The notes: generated by a model from the sequence alone, not told the origin. A DNA stretch of 64,000 nt from Rhodoblastus sp963736175 (GCA_963736175.1 CAVTNU010000002.1:124001-188000); one strand, 5' to 3'; shown: positions 1 through 8,419, numbered from the stretch's first letter. Made by a program: numbers and translations.

Positions 1-143
1 CGCTTGGCGCCGAGGCGGTGATTGACGTGCGTCTGCCGAAAGTCATAGACGCCACCGTTTTTTCGCGTTGGCCGCGTCTCGCGCCGTTGTCCCTTTGGCT
101 TCTGGCCTTGCTTGGCGCGGTCTGGCGCCGCCGCCCGAGTTGA
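1..143 (+). CDS. lnt: apolipoprotein N-acyltransferase, C-terminal end (partial)
   Basis: Only the last 46 codons are present; the reading frame enters from before the window and stops with TGA at 141-143. The peptide contains LGAEAVIDVRLP, then a hydrophobic segment (LSLWLLALLGAVW) and a basic tail, which fits the extreme C-terminus of Lnt, the inner-membrane enzyme that N-acylates lipoproteins. The following XRE regulator supports this, since lnt followed by an XRE gene is a familiar alphaproteobacterial order. The catalytic domain is outside the window, so the identification rests on a short tail and on context. Confidence 0.65.
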   Translation, partial: LGAEAVIDVRLPKVIDATVFSRWPRLAPLSLWLLALLGAVWRRRPS

Positions 144-196
144 CATAGCCTTGCATGCGGGCGCAAATGTAAAGCCGTATTACTCAAGGCCAAACC

Positions 197-613
197 GTGA
201 CGAAACCGCCACATCCGATGGACTGCCATGTCGGCGCCAAAGTGCGCTTACGTCGCAAGGCGCTCGGCATGAGCCAGGAAAAGCTTGGCGACGCGCTGCA
301 GGTGACCTTCCAGCAAGTGCAGAAATACGAAAAGGGCGTCAACCGCATCGGCGCCAGCCGCCTGCTGCAGATTTCGCACGCGCTGAACGTGCCGACCTCG
401 TTCTTTTTCGATGGCGCGCCGGCCGTCGACGGAGCCGCCGGGCCGCATTTTGTCGATTCGGCGGCCGGCGACGGCGTCGTTTTCGATTTTGGCGACGCGG
501 ACGACGAGGCGAGGCTCCGCAGCGCCTTCGCGCGCATTAAAAGCGCGAAAATGCGCAAAATGGTTCTCGATCTCGCGATCATGTTCGGCGAATCGGACGG
601 CGCAAAAACCTGA
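197..613 (+). CDS. XRE-family transcriptional regulator (PraR-like)
   Basis: A 138-residue protein with an N-terminal Cro/CI-type helix-turn-helix (about residues 12-68): GAKVRLRRKALGMSQEKLG, then FQQVQKYEKG, then RIGASRLLQI. It has an acidic linker and a C-terminal helix (FARIKSAKMRKMVLDLA). This layout matches the regulators found downstream of lnt and upstream of metK in rhizobia, some of which are called PraR and control adhesion and quorum responses. Here metK does not follow; a metal-efflux pair does. The ATG is preceded by a weak GGCCAAACC stretch. DNA binding is certain by family; the regulon is not visible. Confidence 0.85.
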   Translation: MTKPPHPMDCHVGAKVRLRRKALGMSQEKLGDALQVTFQQVQKYEKGVNRIGASRLLQISHALNVPTSFFFDGAPAVDGAAGPHFVDSAAGDGVVFDFGDADDEARLRSAFARIKSAKMRKMVLDLAIMFGESDGAKT

Positions 614-679
614 AACGGCGCTCGCGGGCCTCGGTTGAACGGACAGGAAAATCGAAAGGCCGATTGAAGCGCTTTTACA

Positions 680-698
680 TATCCCCTCCTACAGGATA
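680..698 (+). promoter_or_regulatory. candidate operator of the RcnR/CsoR-type regulator
   Basis: TATCC and GGATA form an inverted repeat around a C-rich centre (CCTCCTACA). Operators of the RcnR, DmeR and InrS metal sensors are typically AT-containing inverted repeats around a G/C tract. It lies in the only intergenic stretch upstream of the regulator–exporter pair. Binding itself is inferred. Confidence 0.4.
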
Positions 699-880
699 GG
701 TTATGATAGATTGGCGCGCTGGAAACCGTCAGACCTTCGACGTGAGATCGCGCCGCCGAGCAAATGCTTCGAGACGGATTTCGAAGGCCCCAGGACCGCC
801 GGGATCGAGACGGCGCGTCCGGTCGCGCCCGAGCGGCGGGCCTGATTCACCGACATAACCCGAGGATTTGCCGAGCGGCC

Positions 881-1147
881 ATGCAACATGCGTCCTTCCC
901 GGAAATCGTCAAGCGCCTCCGCCGCGCCGAAGGCCACTTGAAATCAATTCTGGCGATGATCGACGCCGAACGGTCCTGCCTCGATATCGCCCAGCAACTC
1001 CACGCCGTCGAGGCCGCCGTCCGTGCCGCGAAAAAAGCGCTGATTCACGATCACATCGAACATTGCCTGCGGGACGGAGCCGGCGAGAGCGCGCTTGAAG
1101 CCAAAGCTCTTGTCGCCAAGCTCAAGCAATTGGCGAAATATTTGTGA
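881..1147 (+). CDS. CsoR/RcnR-family metal-sensing repressor
   Basis: An 88-residue all-helical protein of the CsoR/RcnR/FrmR family, which binds DNA as apo-tetramers and releases it on metal binding. Visible candidate ligands are His3, Cys33, His58 and Cys62. Cys-His-Cys is the CsoR/InrS-like pattern, while a His at position 3 is a feature of RcnR. The next gene starts 6 bases downstream and encodes an RcnA-like nickel/cobalt exporter, so Ni/Co sensing (as in rhizobial DmeR) is more likely than copper. Longer in-frame starts exist upstream, but the conserved family begins near MQHASFPEIVKRL. Metal identity is inference. Confidence 0.88.
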   Translation: MQHASFPEIVKRLRRAEGHLKSILAMIDAERSCLDIAQQLHAVEAAVRAAKKALIHDHIEHCLRDGAGESALEAKALVAKLKQLAKYL

Positions 1148-1153
1148 AACCCG

Positions 1154-1984
1154 ATGCCTGATCTTACTCATCTTATTCAATCAGGGGCTGCCAATCCCTG
1201 GATCTATTTGCCCTTGGCGATGGCCTTGGGAGCGTTGCACGCATTGGAGCCGGGCCATTCCAAAAGCCTGATGGCGGCCTTCATCATCGCCGTGCGCGGC
1301 AACGCGCGGCAAGCCGCGACGCTTGGCCTGTCGGCGGCGGTCGGCCACACGATCGTCGTCTGGGCGCTGGCCGCCGTGGGCTTGTGGATCGGCGATCAGG
1401 CGATCCTGGACAAGGCCGCGCCCTGGCTGACCTTTGTCGCCGGGTTGCTGGTGATGTCGCTGGCCTTGCGCATCGTGAGCCTTACCCGAGTTGGCGCGCC
1501 CGGCGGCGGAGCCGCTCACGAGCACGCCCACGCTCTTGTCCACGATCACGGTGAAAATCACGGCGGCGGAGACCACGACCACCATCATCACGCCGATCTT
1601 CATGGCGCCGCGCATATGCGCGCGCATGCGCGGGACGTCGCCGAACGTTTTGCGGGTCGTCAGGTCGGCTATCGCGAAATCGTCTGGTTCGGTTTCGCCG
1701 GCGGCCTCACGCCATGCCCGGCGGCGCTGGCGGTGTTGTTGATCTGTTTGCAAACACGGGCCTTTTCGTTGGGCTTTGCAATGGTGGCGGCTTTTTCCGT
1801 CGGACTGGCGGCGACCATGATCGGTGTTGGGCTCGCCGCCGCCTGGGGCGCGCGCGCCATGGCCGGGTCGAGGCGTTTCGAAACAGTCGCCGCGCGATTG
1901 CCTTTCGTTTCCGCCGCGATCGTTTTGCTGGTCGGTTTCGTCATGACCTTGCGCGGGCTCGGCGCGACGGGGCTGTTGAGCTGA
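1154..1984 (+). CDS. rcnA: nickel/cobalt efflux transporter, RcnA/NicO family
   Basis: A 276-residue inner-membrane protein with about six transmembrane segments. HALEPGHSK (residues 29-37) and GLTPCPAAL (184-192) are NicO/RcnA hallmarks. Between the two halves lies a very His-rich cytoplasmic loop (about residues 122-158, including HDHHHH at 141-146) that would bind Ni or Co before export. It is co-transcribed with the metal-sensing repressor six bases upstream, giving a sensor–pump module for metal resistance. The exact metal is inferred from family and neighbour. Confidence 0.88.
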   Translation: MPDLTHLIQSGAANPWIYLPLAMALGALHALEPGHSKSLMAAFIIAVRGNARQAATLGLSAAVGHTIVVWALAAVGLWIGDQAILDKAAPWLTFVAGLLVMSLALRIVSLTRVGAPGGGAAHEHAHALVHDHGENHGGGDHDHHHHADLHGAAHMRAHARDVAERFAGRQVGYREIVWFGFAGGLTPCPAALAVLLICLQTRAFSLGFAMVAAFSVGLAATMIGVGLAAAWGARAMAGSRRFETVAARLPFVSAAIVLLVGFVMTLRGLGATGLLS

Positions 1985-2166
1985 GTCCGCGTCAGGCGCC
2001 AAGGCGACCTGCTCTAAGCGCGCCAAGGCGAATTCACGCAAGCCTGACACAAGCCCGATTTGAAATGGTCGGATCGCGGCGCCGGTTTTCCGATCCTCGC
2101 TCGTCGAAGGAGCGCCGAGGGCGATTTGTCGATCCTCGCCCGTCGGTTCGGTCAAGAGAAACGCGA

Positions 2167-3501
2167 ATGGCCAATATCGATCAAGATCATCATTTGCGGG
2201 CCATTCAGGCCGACGATAAGTTCAAGGGCAGCCTCGTCGAGGCGCTCGCGATTATTCAGCCGGAACTCCCGGCCATGGCCAGAACCTATTACGATCAGCT
2301 GCTCGCGCTTTATCCGCGGGCGATATCCGAACTCATCAACAGGGTTTCACTCGTCAATCTTGTCGAGGGGCGCGTCAAACACCTCATGTTGCTTTTCGGC
2401 GGTCGCATGGACCGACAATATTTCGACAGCATCGACGTCGTCGTAACGCGTGCGCTTGCCGCGGGCGCCGACATTTCAGGCGTTTGCGGCGCGAGCATGT
2501 GCGCGCTCGCGCGGGCGTTCGACGTCATCGCGAAACATCATGGCCGGAACGGCGCGAAAATCTCTGTCCTCTGCGCCGCGCTGGCGCGCGCCGCCGCGAT
2601 GGAGGCGAACATCTTCGCGGAAGTCTACGCCGAAACGCTCAATCAAAAAGCCAACGCGGACAGGCTGAAAGTAGCGGATGATTTGACGCGGACGGTGCAT
2701 GGAATCGTCGGCGAGCTTAAGGCGATGAGCCAAGGCATCGAAAAACGCGCGTCCGTCATGGCGGACTCGGCTGACGACGTCAGCCAGCGCGTCGCGCAGG
2801 CGGCGAAGGATTCGCACGAGATTTCGTCGAACATCAACGCTGTGGCCTCCGCGGCGGAAGAATTGTCAGGCTCCGTCTCCGAAATTTCGGATCAGACGGC
2901 CTATTCGGCGAAGATCGCCGCCGCCGGCGCCAATGAAGCGTCGGGCGCCGACGGCACCGTGCAGGAACTCGCCAAAGCGGCGGTCAAGGTCGGCGACGTC
3001 ACCCGGATGATCGGCGCGATCGCGCAAAAGACCAATCTTCTCGCGCTCAACGCGACGATTGAGGCGGCGCGCGCCGGCGAGGCCGGACGAGGCTTTTCCG
3101 TCGTCGCCGCGGAGGTGAAGAGCCTGGCCAATCAGACGGCTTCGGCGACCGGCGAAATCAACGACCAGATCACCAAAATTCAGACGATCAGCGAAAGCAC
3201 GGTCGAAATCCTGCGCGACATTTCCAAGACCATCAGCCAAATTGACGGATCGACCCAGCAGACCGCCGCCGCCATCGTCCAACAGCGGGCGGCGACGACG
3301 GAAATAACGCAATTCGCCCAACGGACCGCGACGGCGACGGAGAACAGCGCGCGCCTTCTCGACGCCGCCAAACAGGCGACGGTCGAAAGCGGCGGCCATG
3401 CGCGCGAAGTCTTGTCGGAAATCAAGCTGCTGGCGCAGAAAGCGAGCGGCGTCGAACGCGCGATCGAGGACTTCGTCGCCTCCATCCGTCGATCCGCCTG
3501 A
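2167..3501 (+). CDS. globin-coupled methyl-accepting chemotaxis-type sensor, degenerate globin
   Basis: A 444-residue soluble sensor. Residues about 10-165 resemble the protoglobin domain of globin-coupled sensors (LFGGRMDRQYFDS corresponds to the family's LFSGxFDxxY segment). Residues about 210-440 form an MCP signalling coiled coil with the conserved hairpin tip QKTNLLALNATIEAARAGE. No transmembrane segment is visible, so it should be cytoplasmic. In aligned globin-coupled sensors a proximal heme histidine follows the LFSG motif within RIGxxH; here the segment reads VVTRALAAGA, with Ala in place of His. Heme or oxygen binding is therefore doubtful. ATG 2167 is chosen because upstream sequence shows no domain and overlaps rcnA. 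Confidence 0.82.
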   Translation: MANIDQDHHLRAIQADDKFKGSLVEALAIIQPELPAMARTYYDQLLALYPRAISELINRVSLVNLVEGRVKHLMLLFGGRMDRQYFDSIDVVVTRALAAGADISGVCGASMCALARAFDVIAKHHGRNGAKISVLCAALARAAAMEANIFAEVYAETLNQKANADRLKVADDLTRTVHGIVGELKAMSQGIEKRASVMADSADDVSQRVAQAAKDSHEISSNINAVASAAEELSGSVSEISDQTAYSAKIAAAGANEASGADGTVQELAKAAVKVGDVTRMIGAIAQKTNLLALNATIEAARAGEAGRGFSVVAAEVKSLANQTASATGEINDQITKIQTISESTVEILRDISKTISQIDGSTQQTAAAIVQQRAATTEITQFAQRTATATENSARLLDAAKQATVESGGHAREVLSEIKLLAQKASGVERAIEDFVASIRRSA

Positions 3502-3546
3502 AGCCCTTCTTCCGGACCGCGCGGGCAAAAATCAGCAGAAAGCCGA

Positions 3547-4359
3547 TCAGACCGACGGCATCGCCTGCGCGAGTCGGCCGCCCAGGCGCACCGGCTCGAT
3601 GCGGCGGGCGAGCCCGTCCTGGCCGGTTTCGACGAAGACCGCGCACAAGGTCGCCTCGCCGTCCGCCGGCTCGAAACGCGCGCCGGGGATTTTGCGCAAG
3701 AATCGGCGCAGCGGCTCTTCCTTGTCCATGCCGATGACCAAATCATAGTCGCCGGTCATGCCGGCGTCGGTGAGAAAGCCGGTGCCGTGCGGCAAAATCT
3801 GCCAGTCGGCGGTCGGGACATGGGTATGCGAGCCGACCGCCAGCGAGACCCTGCCGTCGACGAAATGCGCCATCGCCTGCTTTTCGGACGTGGTCTCGGC
3901 GTGAATGTCGAGAACCACGGCGTCGCAGGCGAGTCCGAGCGGGCAGGCGGCCAGTTCCTTTTCCGCGGCCGCGAAGGGATCGTCCATCGCATCCATGAAA
4001 ATCCGGCCCATCACCGAAATCACCAGAACCTTTTCGCCCTTGGGCGTCTCCAGAAGATTGGCGCCGCGGCCGGGCGTGCCGGGCGGATAATTTTGCGGCC
4101 GCAGCAGACGGGGCTGGCGCTCGATGAACACGAGGGCTTCGCGCTGGTCGAAGGAGTGGTTGCCAAGCGTGATGCAATCGACGCCCGCCGCCAAAAGCTC
4201 ATCGGCGAGCGCCTCGGTAAGGCCAAAACCGCCAGCGGCGTTTTCGCCGTTGGCCACGACGAAATCGAGATCGAGCGCTTGCCGCAATTGCGGAAGTCTG
4301 CTCGTAACGGCGGCGCGCCCGGAGCGCCCGACAATGTCGCCGATGAACAACAGCCGCAA
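3547..4359 (-). CDS. YmdB-type metallophosphoesterase (TIGR00282 family)
   Basis: A 270-residue cytoplasmic calcineurin-like phosphoesterase. Metal-site motifs are visible in order: FIGDIVG with Asp8, ANGENAAGG with Glu39/Asn40, LGNHSFD with Asn67/His68, DIHAETTSEK, and GSHTHVPTAD. Length and motifs match the YmdB family, whose members hydrolyse 2',3'-cyclic nucleotides and influence RNA turnover and biofilm decisions in Bacillus. It lies 10 bases downstream of the 5-formyltetrahydrofolate cyclo-ligase on the same strand, so the two are probably co-transcribed. The biological role in alphaproteobacteria is not established by this sequence. Confidence 0.88.
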   Translation of the reverse strand: MRLLFIGDIVGRSGRAAVTSRLPQLRQALDLDFVVANGENAAGGFGLTEALADELLAAGVDCITLGNHSFDQREALVFIERQPRLLRPQNYPPGTPGRGANLLETPKGEKVLVISVMGRIFMDAMDDPFAAAEKELAACPLGLACDAVVLDIHAETTSEKQAMAHFVDGRVSLAVGSHTHVPTADWQILPHGTGFLTDAGMTGDYDLVIGMDKEEPLRRFLRKIPGARFEPADGEATLCAVFVETGQDGLARRIEPVRLGGRLAQAMPSV

Positions 4360-4369
4360 AGCGGGCGGC

Positions 4370-4960
4370 CTAAATTTTCCGGAAATCGAACAGCCGGTCT
4401 TCGGTCAGCACGAAATCCAGATTTTGATCGTAGGGCTCGCTCGGCAGGTGGTCGACCTGCTGAATTTCAAAAGCAAGACCAGCGGCGACGATGCGTCGAA
4501 GCGCCCGCATGTGTCGGAGCGTCGCGTCGTAATGGCCGGCGCCGTAGCCAAGCCTATGGCCGCGCGCATCGAAGGCGGCCAATGGGACAAAGATCAGATC
4601 GGGGGAAATCTCCGGCGCGTCGTCGGTCGGTTCGCTCGTTCCCAGCGTCGTTGTCTTCAGCGTCTGCCCCGGACGCCAGCGGCGGAAGATCAGCGGCCGC
4701 GCCTTGCCGACGGTCGCCGGCAGGGCCGTCACAAATCCGGCCGCGTCGAGCGCGGTCAGCAAAGGCAGGCAGTCTATCTCCTCGCGCATCGGAAAATAGA
4801 GCGCGACAGCGTCGCCGGGCGGCAGCAATTCGCGGGTCAATTCCAGGCCTCGCGCGGCGAGGGAACGGGCGGCCGCTTCGCGCGCCGGCGGCGCGACCCC
4901 GGCTCTTGCTTCGAGCGCCTTGCGGCGCGGCGGTTGTTTTTCCAGGGCGATATTGGTCAT
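4370..4960 (-). CDS. 5-formyltetrahydrofolate cyclo-ligase
   Basis: A 196-residue enzyme that converts 5-formyl-THF to 5,10-methenyl-THF using ATP, rescuing the folate pool. The C-terminal signature GYGAGHYDATL and the segment DLIFVPLAAFD identify the family. The frame remains open upstream through the 6S RNA, but MTNIALEKQ at 4960 is the sensible start because family similarity begins shortly after it. The arrangement zapA–6S RNA–this gene is a known proteobacterial synteny; the gene is the ygfA/fau orthologue. Confidence 0.9.
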   Translation of the reverse strand: MTNIALEKQPPRRKALEARAGVAPPAREAAARSLAARGLELTRELLPPGDAVALYFPMREEIDCLPLLTALDAAGFVTALPATVGKARPLIFRRWRPGQTLKTTTLGTSEPTDDAPEISPDLIFVPLAAFDARGHRLGYGAGHYDATLRHMRALRRIVAAGLAFEIQQVDHLPSEPYDQNLDFVLTEDRLFDFRKI

Positions 4961-5029
4961 GCGGTCATGGGCGGAGGGTTGATGAAGGGGCGCGCGACGC
5001 CATTGCGCCGAACGCGGAGAGACAATGTG

Positions 5030-5198
5030 CGGGCCGCGAAAGCCGTGGGATGTCGATCCCGGGAAACCTACAGCGTAGGTGGGCGCCGTGTGCCGAGGTC
5101 CACGGACCAAGGCGGGGACAGCTCCCGTTAGGATCGATAAGGCCCCGGGGATTAAATTCCTCACGCACCCCGCAGCGCCGCCACGACAATGTAGGCGC
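5030..5198 (-). ncRNA. ssrS: 6S RNA
   Basis: On the minus strand, the stretch between zapA and the cyclo-ligase contains blocks that I recognise from alphaproteobacterial 6S RNAs: CCCCGGGGCCTTATCGATCC, GGGAGCTGTCCCCG, CCTCGGCACACGGCGCCCAC and CCTACGCTGTAGG. 6S RNA binds the sigma70 RNA polymerase holoenzyme and down-regulates transcription in stationary phase. Its place directly upstream of the 5-FTHF cyclo-ligase gene is diagnostic. A promoter-like TTGGCG–16–TATCCC lies just before the 5' end (5205-5232 on the plus coordinates). Ends are approximate; GGGGUG near the 5' side can pair with CAUCCC near the 3' side. Confidence 0.88.
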
Positions 5199-5248
5199 GT
5201 TGCCGGGATAAAGCCAGAGCCCGTCGCGCCAACCAGGGCCGCGCCGCG

Positions 5249-5392
5249 CTATTTTAAAATACCGAGGCCCAGCAGGCCGGAAAGAATCAAAAAGGCGGCG
5301 ACGATGTAGTTGAGCAGGCGCGGCGCGATCAAAATGAATATGCCGGCGATCAGGGAGACAATCGGCTGGAGGTGGGCGATGCTGACGATCAT
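5249..5392 (-). CDS. DUF3096 small membrane protein
   Basis: A 47-residue protein starting MIVSIAHLQPIVSLIAGIFI, consisting of two hydrophobic segments separated by a short PRLLNY turn. This is the pattern of the DUF3096 family, widespread and uncharacterised. The start at 5392 is preceded by AGGAG at good spacing; a longer upstream start would add a charged, unconserved tail. It lies between zapA and 6S RNA. Confidence 0.8.
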   Translation of the reverse strand: MIVSIAHLQPIVSLIAGIFILIAPRLLNYIVAAFLILSGLLGLGILK

Positions 5393-5498
5393 GAGCTGCT
5401 CCTGCGTGAAAGCGCGAAGTCGACCCGACGCCGCGCGAGTATTTATTCCGATCCGCGTCTTCAACTATCCAAGGGCGTTATTAAAAGCGCACGGTCGT

Positions 5499-5837
5499 TC
5501 AATCCGCCGGCCTTTGACCGTTCAGCGCGGCGGTCGTTTGTTCAACGCGCGCGGCGGCCGCTTCGAGCCCCTGCGTCAGGCGCTCGACGAGCGTGTCGTT
5601 TTCCTCCGTCTGCGCCTCCAGAACGGCGATGCGTTCGCGCGCCGCGAATAGCTCGTCGGCCATCGTCAGCGCCGCCATGACGACAATGCGCTGTTCGCCG
5701 ATCTCGCCAAAGGCGCCGCGCAGCTCCTCAATCTTGGCCTCGACTTGACGCGCCAGGTTCTCGATGTGGGGCTCCTCGCCCTCGCCGCAATTCATGCGAT
5801 AAGTGCGCCCGGCGATCTGCACCACGACCTGGCCCAT
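5499..5837 (-). CDS. zapA: cell division protein ZapA
   Basis: A 112-residue protein. The N-terminal part (VVVQIAGRTYRMNCGEGEEP, HIENLARQVEAKI) is the ZapA globular domain and the remainder is a coiled coil rich in Glu and Ala. ZapA binds and bundles FtsZ filaments at the division ring. The gene begins two bases after the stop of the DUF4164 gene, forming a typical alphaproteobacterial pair upstream of 6S RNA and divergent from tkt. Confidence 0.9.
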   Translation of the reverse strand: MGQVVVQIAGRTYRMNCGEGEEPHIENLARQVEAKIEELRGAFGEIGEQRIVVMAALTMADELFAARERIAVLEAQTEENDTLVERLTQGLEAAAARVEQTTAALNGQRPAD

Positions 5838-5839
5838 GG

Positions 5840-6130
5840 TCAACTCTCCGCGCCGGCCGCGCCGACCAGCATGGCGCGCAACGTTACGCTCGCCCGCTCG
5901 ATCCGCCGTCCGGTTTCGATATTGGCGTCTTCGAGCGCGCGCATACGGGCGAGGCTTTCGTCCAGCTCCCCGGCCAGGCGCGAGCGGTCTTCCTGCAGCA
6001 TCGCGAATTCTTCCGCCGCGTCGTCGCCGAGGGCCTCGCGCGTCAGGCGTCGTTGCGCGGCGGATTCGAGCCCCTGCAAGGCGCTCGAAAGGCGAATGAG
6101 CGCGAGTTCTGGACGTTCGGAGGACGGCAT
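5840..6130 (-). CDS. DUF4164 coiled-coil protein
   Basis: A 96-residue, almost entirely helical protein (LIRLSSALQGLESAAQRRL, RSRLAGELDESLARMRALED) with heptad-like spacing, typical of DUF4164. It is found upstream of zapA in many Hyphomicrobiales, so a division-related role is possible but unproven. MPSSERPEL at 6130 is chosen as start; an upstream in-frame ATG at 6169 would add 13 unconserved residues. Confidence 0.78.
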   Translation of the reverse strand: MPSSERPELALIRLSSALQGLESAAQRRLTREALGDDAAEEFAMLQEDRSRLAGELDESLARMRALEDANIETGRRIERASVTLRAMLVGAAGAES

Positions 6131-6361
6131 GGACGGCTTTCGCAAGATGCGTTCGACACAAAACAACAAAGCAAATTCATTCTAGCACGACTGGCGGAGG
6201 GGCAAAGCTGCGCCTCGTTCGCGCGATATGGCCTCGCCCTTTGTCGCGCGCCGCGGCGGCGGCTCCCGCGTTGACTCCCCGATGCGACCTGATATCAAAC
6301 GCCGGATTCATGCAGCGCTGCGGCGAATGCGGCCGCCGATCTCACGGAAAAGCTCGGATAA

Positions 6362-8347
6362 ATGCAGGAAACAAGCGATTCCGCCATGGCCAACGCCATT
6401 CGCGCCCTGGCGATGGATGCGGTTGAAAAAGCCAAATCCGGTCATCCAGGCCTGCCGCTCGGCGCCGCCGACATCGCCGCCGTGCTCTTTTCCAAAGTGC
6501 TGAAATATGACGCCGCCGATCCGGCCTGGCCCGATCGCGATCGTTTTGTCCTTTCGGCCGGCCATGGCTCGATGCTGCTTTACGCCTTGCTCTATCTCAC
6601 CGGCGAGAAGAGCATGACCATCGACGAAATCAAGAATTTCCGGCAATGGGGCTCCAGGACCCCCGGCCATCCCGAATATGGCCACACTCCGGGCGTCGAG
6701 ATGACCACCGGGCCGCTCGGCCAGGGATTGGCGACCGCCGTTGGCATGGCGCTGGCGGAACGCATGCTGGCCGCGCAGTTTGGCGATGTGGTCGATCATT
6801 ACACTTATGTCCTGGCCTCTGACGGCGACCTGATGGAGGGCGTTTCGCAGGAAGCCGCGGCTATCGCCGGCCATCTCAAACTCAATCGCCTTATTGTCCT
6901 GTTTGACGACAACGGCATTTCCATCGACGGGCCCCTGTCGGTGGCCGACAGCGTCGATCAGCTCAAGCGCTTCGAAGCCTGCGGTTGGAACGCCGTGCGT
7001 GTCGACGGCCATGACGCCGAATCCATTCTCGGCGCGATCGAAGCCGCCAAGGTCTCGCCCAAGCCTTCGCTGATCGCCTGCAAAACGGTGATCGGCTTCG
7101 GCGCGCCGACGCGAGCGGGCACGGCCAAGGCGCACGGCGAGCCTTTGGGCGCCGACGAATTGGCGGGAACGCGCAAGGCTCTCGGCTGGCCTTATGCGCC
7201 GTTCGAGATTCCGGACGATATTCTCGCCGCCTGGCGCGCCGCTGGCGCGCGCGGGGCGAAAGCCAACGCCGCTTGGCGCGCGCGCCTCGCCAAGCTTGAT
7301 CCGGAATTGCGCGCGGAGTTCGAGCGGCGTCTGTCGGGCGCTTTGCCGGCCGGCTTCAAGACGGCGATCGCCGCCGAGAAGCAAAAGCTGGCGCAAGAGA
7401 GCGGCGAAATGGCGACCCGCAAGGCCTCCGAAGCGGCCTTGAAGATTCTCGCCCCCGTCGTTCCCGAATTGATCACCGGCTCGGCCGACCTCACCGGCTC
7501 CAACAACACCAAGGTCGAGGCGACGCCCGCCATCGCGCCGGGCCATTACGCCGGCCGCTATGTGCATTGGGGCATTCGCGAGCACGGCATGGCGGCGGCC
7601 GTCAACGGCATGGTCCTGCATGGCGGCTTCATCGCCTCGGGCGCGACTTTTCTCGCCTTCGCCGACTATTGCCGCCCGGCGCTGCGCCTCGCGGCCCTGA
7701 TGAATGTTGGATCAATCCAGGTCTTCACCCATGATTCGATCGGCCTGGGCGAAGACGGGCCGACGCATCAGCCGGTCGAACATATGGCGTCCCTGCGCGC
7801 CATTCCCAATCTTCTGGCTTTCCGGCCGGCCGACCGCACTGAGACGCTGGAGTGCTGGCAGGCGGCGATCGAGGCGCGCCATTCGCCTTCGATCCTGGCG
7901 CTGACGCGCCAGAATTTGCCGGCTGTCCGCCACGCCTATTTTGAAGAGAACCTTTGCGCCAGAGGCGCTTATGAATTGTCGCCGGCTTCCGCCGAGGCGC
8001 GCGTCAGCCTGTTCGCCTCCGGTTCGGAAGTCGCCATCGCGCTTGAGGCGCAAAAGCTCCTGGAGGCGCAGGGCGCGCCGACGCGCGTCGTCTCCGTACC
8101 GTGCATGGACCTGTTCCTGGCCCAGGACGAGGCGGCCCGCAAGGCGGCGATCGGCTCGGCGCCCGTGCGTGTCGCCGTGGAGGCGGGTATCCGCCAGGGG
8201 TGGGACGCGATCATCGGCGAGAACGGCGGTTTTGTCGGCATGCGACAATTTGGCGCAAGCGCGCCATACAAAACGCTCTATGAACATTTCGGCATAACCG
8301 CCAATGAGGTCGCGCGGACGGCTAGACGAAAGTTGGACGCTGTCTGA
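6362..8347 (+). CDS. tkt: transketolase
   Basis: A 661-residue thiamine-diphosphate enzyme moving two-carbon ketol units between sugar phosphates in the pentose phosphate (and Calvin) pathways. The TPP signature SDGDLMEG followed by LFDDN is present, as are the N-terminal KSGHPGLPLGAAD and the acceptor-half motifs WGIREHGMAA and DSIGLGEDGPTHQPVEH. Full family length, no defects. It begins the tkt–gap–pgk–fba group of the same strand, though gap has its own leader and terminators so the genes are probably not a single transcript. Confidence 0.96.
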   Translation: MQETSDSAMANAIRALAMDAVEKAKSGHPGLPLGAADIAAVLFSKVLKYDAADPAWPDRDRFVLSAGHGSMLLYALLYLTGEKSMTIDEIKNFRQWGSRTPGHPEYGHTPGVEMTTGPLGQGLATAVGMALAERMLAAQFGDVVDHYTYVLASDGDLMEGVSQEAAAIAGHLKLNRLIVLFDDNGISIDGPLSVADSVDQLKRFEACGWNAVRVDGHDAESILGAIEAAKVSPKPSLIACKTVIGFGAPTRAGTAKAHGEPLGADELAGTRKALGWPYAPFEIPDDILAAWRAAGARGAKANAAWRARLAKLDPELRAEFERRLSGALPAGFKTAIAAEKQKLAQESGEMATRKASEAALKILAPVVPELITGSADLTGSNNTKVEATPAIAPGHYAGRYVHWGIREHGMAAAVNGMVLHGGFIASGATFLAFADYCRPALRLAALMNVGSIQVFTHDSIGLGEDGPTHQPVEHMASLRAIPNLLAFRPADRTETLECWQAAIEARHSPSILALTRQNLPAVRHAYFEENLCARGAYELSPASAEARVSLFASGSEVAIALEAQKLLEAQGAPTRVVSVPCMDLFLAQDEAARKAAIGSAPVRVAVEAGIRQGWDAIIGENGGFVGMRQFGASAPYKTLYEHFGITANEVARTARRKLDAV

Positions 8348-8386
8348 ACTTTTTTGAGTTCTGATCGAAAGAAATGTGCAACGAAG

Positions 8387-8402
8387 GGGGATCGAAATCC
8401 CC
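8387..8402 (+). promoter_or_regulatory. leader hairpin directly before the gap ribosome-binding site
   Basis: GGGGAT–CGAA–ATCCCC forms a 6-bp stem with a four-base loop that ends three bases before the strong AAAGGAGG Shine–Dalgarno of gap. The position could influence mRNA stability or ribosome access. Function is inference. Confidence 0.4.
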
Positions 8403-8419
8403 TTAAAGGAGGAAGAGAC

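Noticed and set aside
1714..2166. Upstream extension of the globin-coupled sensor
   Set aside because: The extension overlaps rcnA in another frame and shows no domain; ATG 2167 starts the conserved sensor.
4961..5164. N-terminal extension of the 5-formyltetrahydrofolate cyclo-ligase
   Set aside because: This stretch is 6S RNA; the extra residues are not part of the enzyme family.
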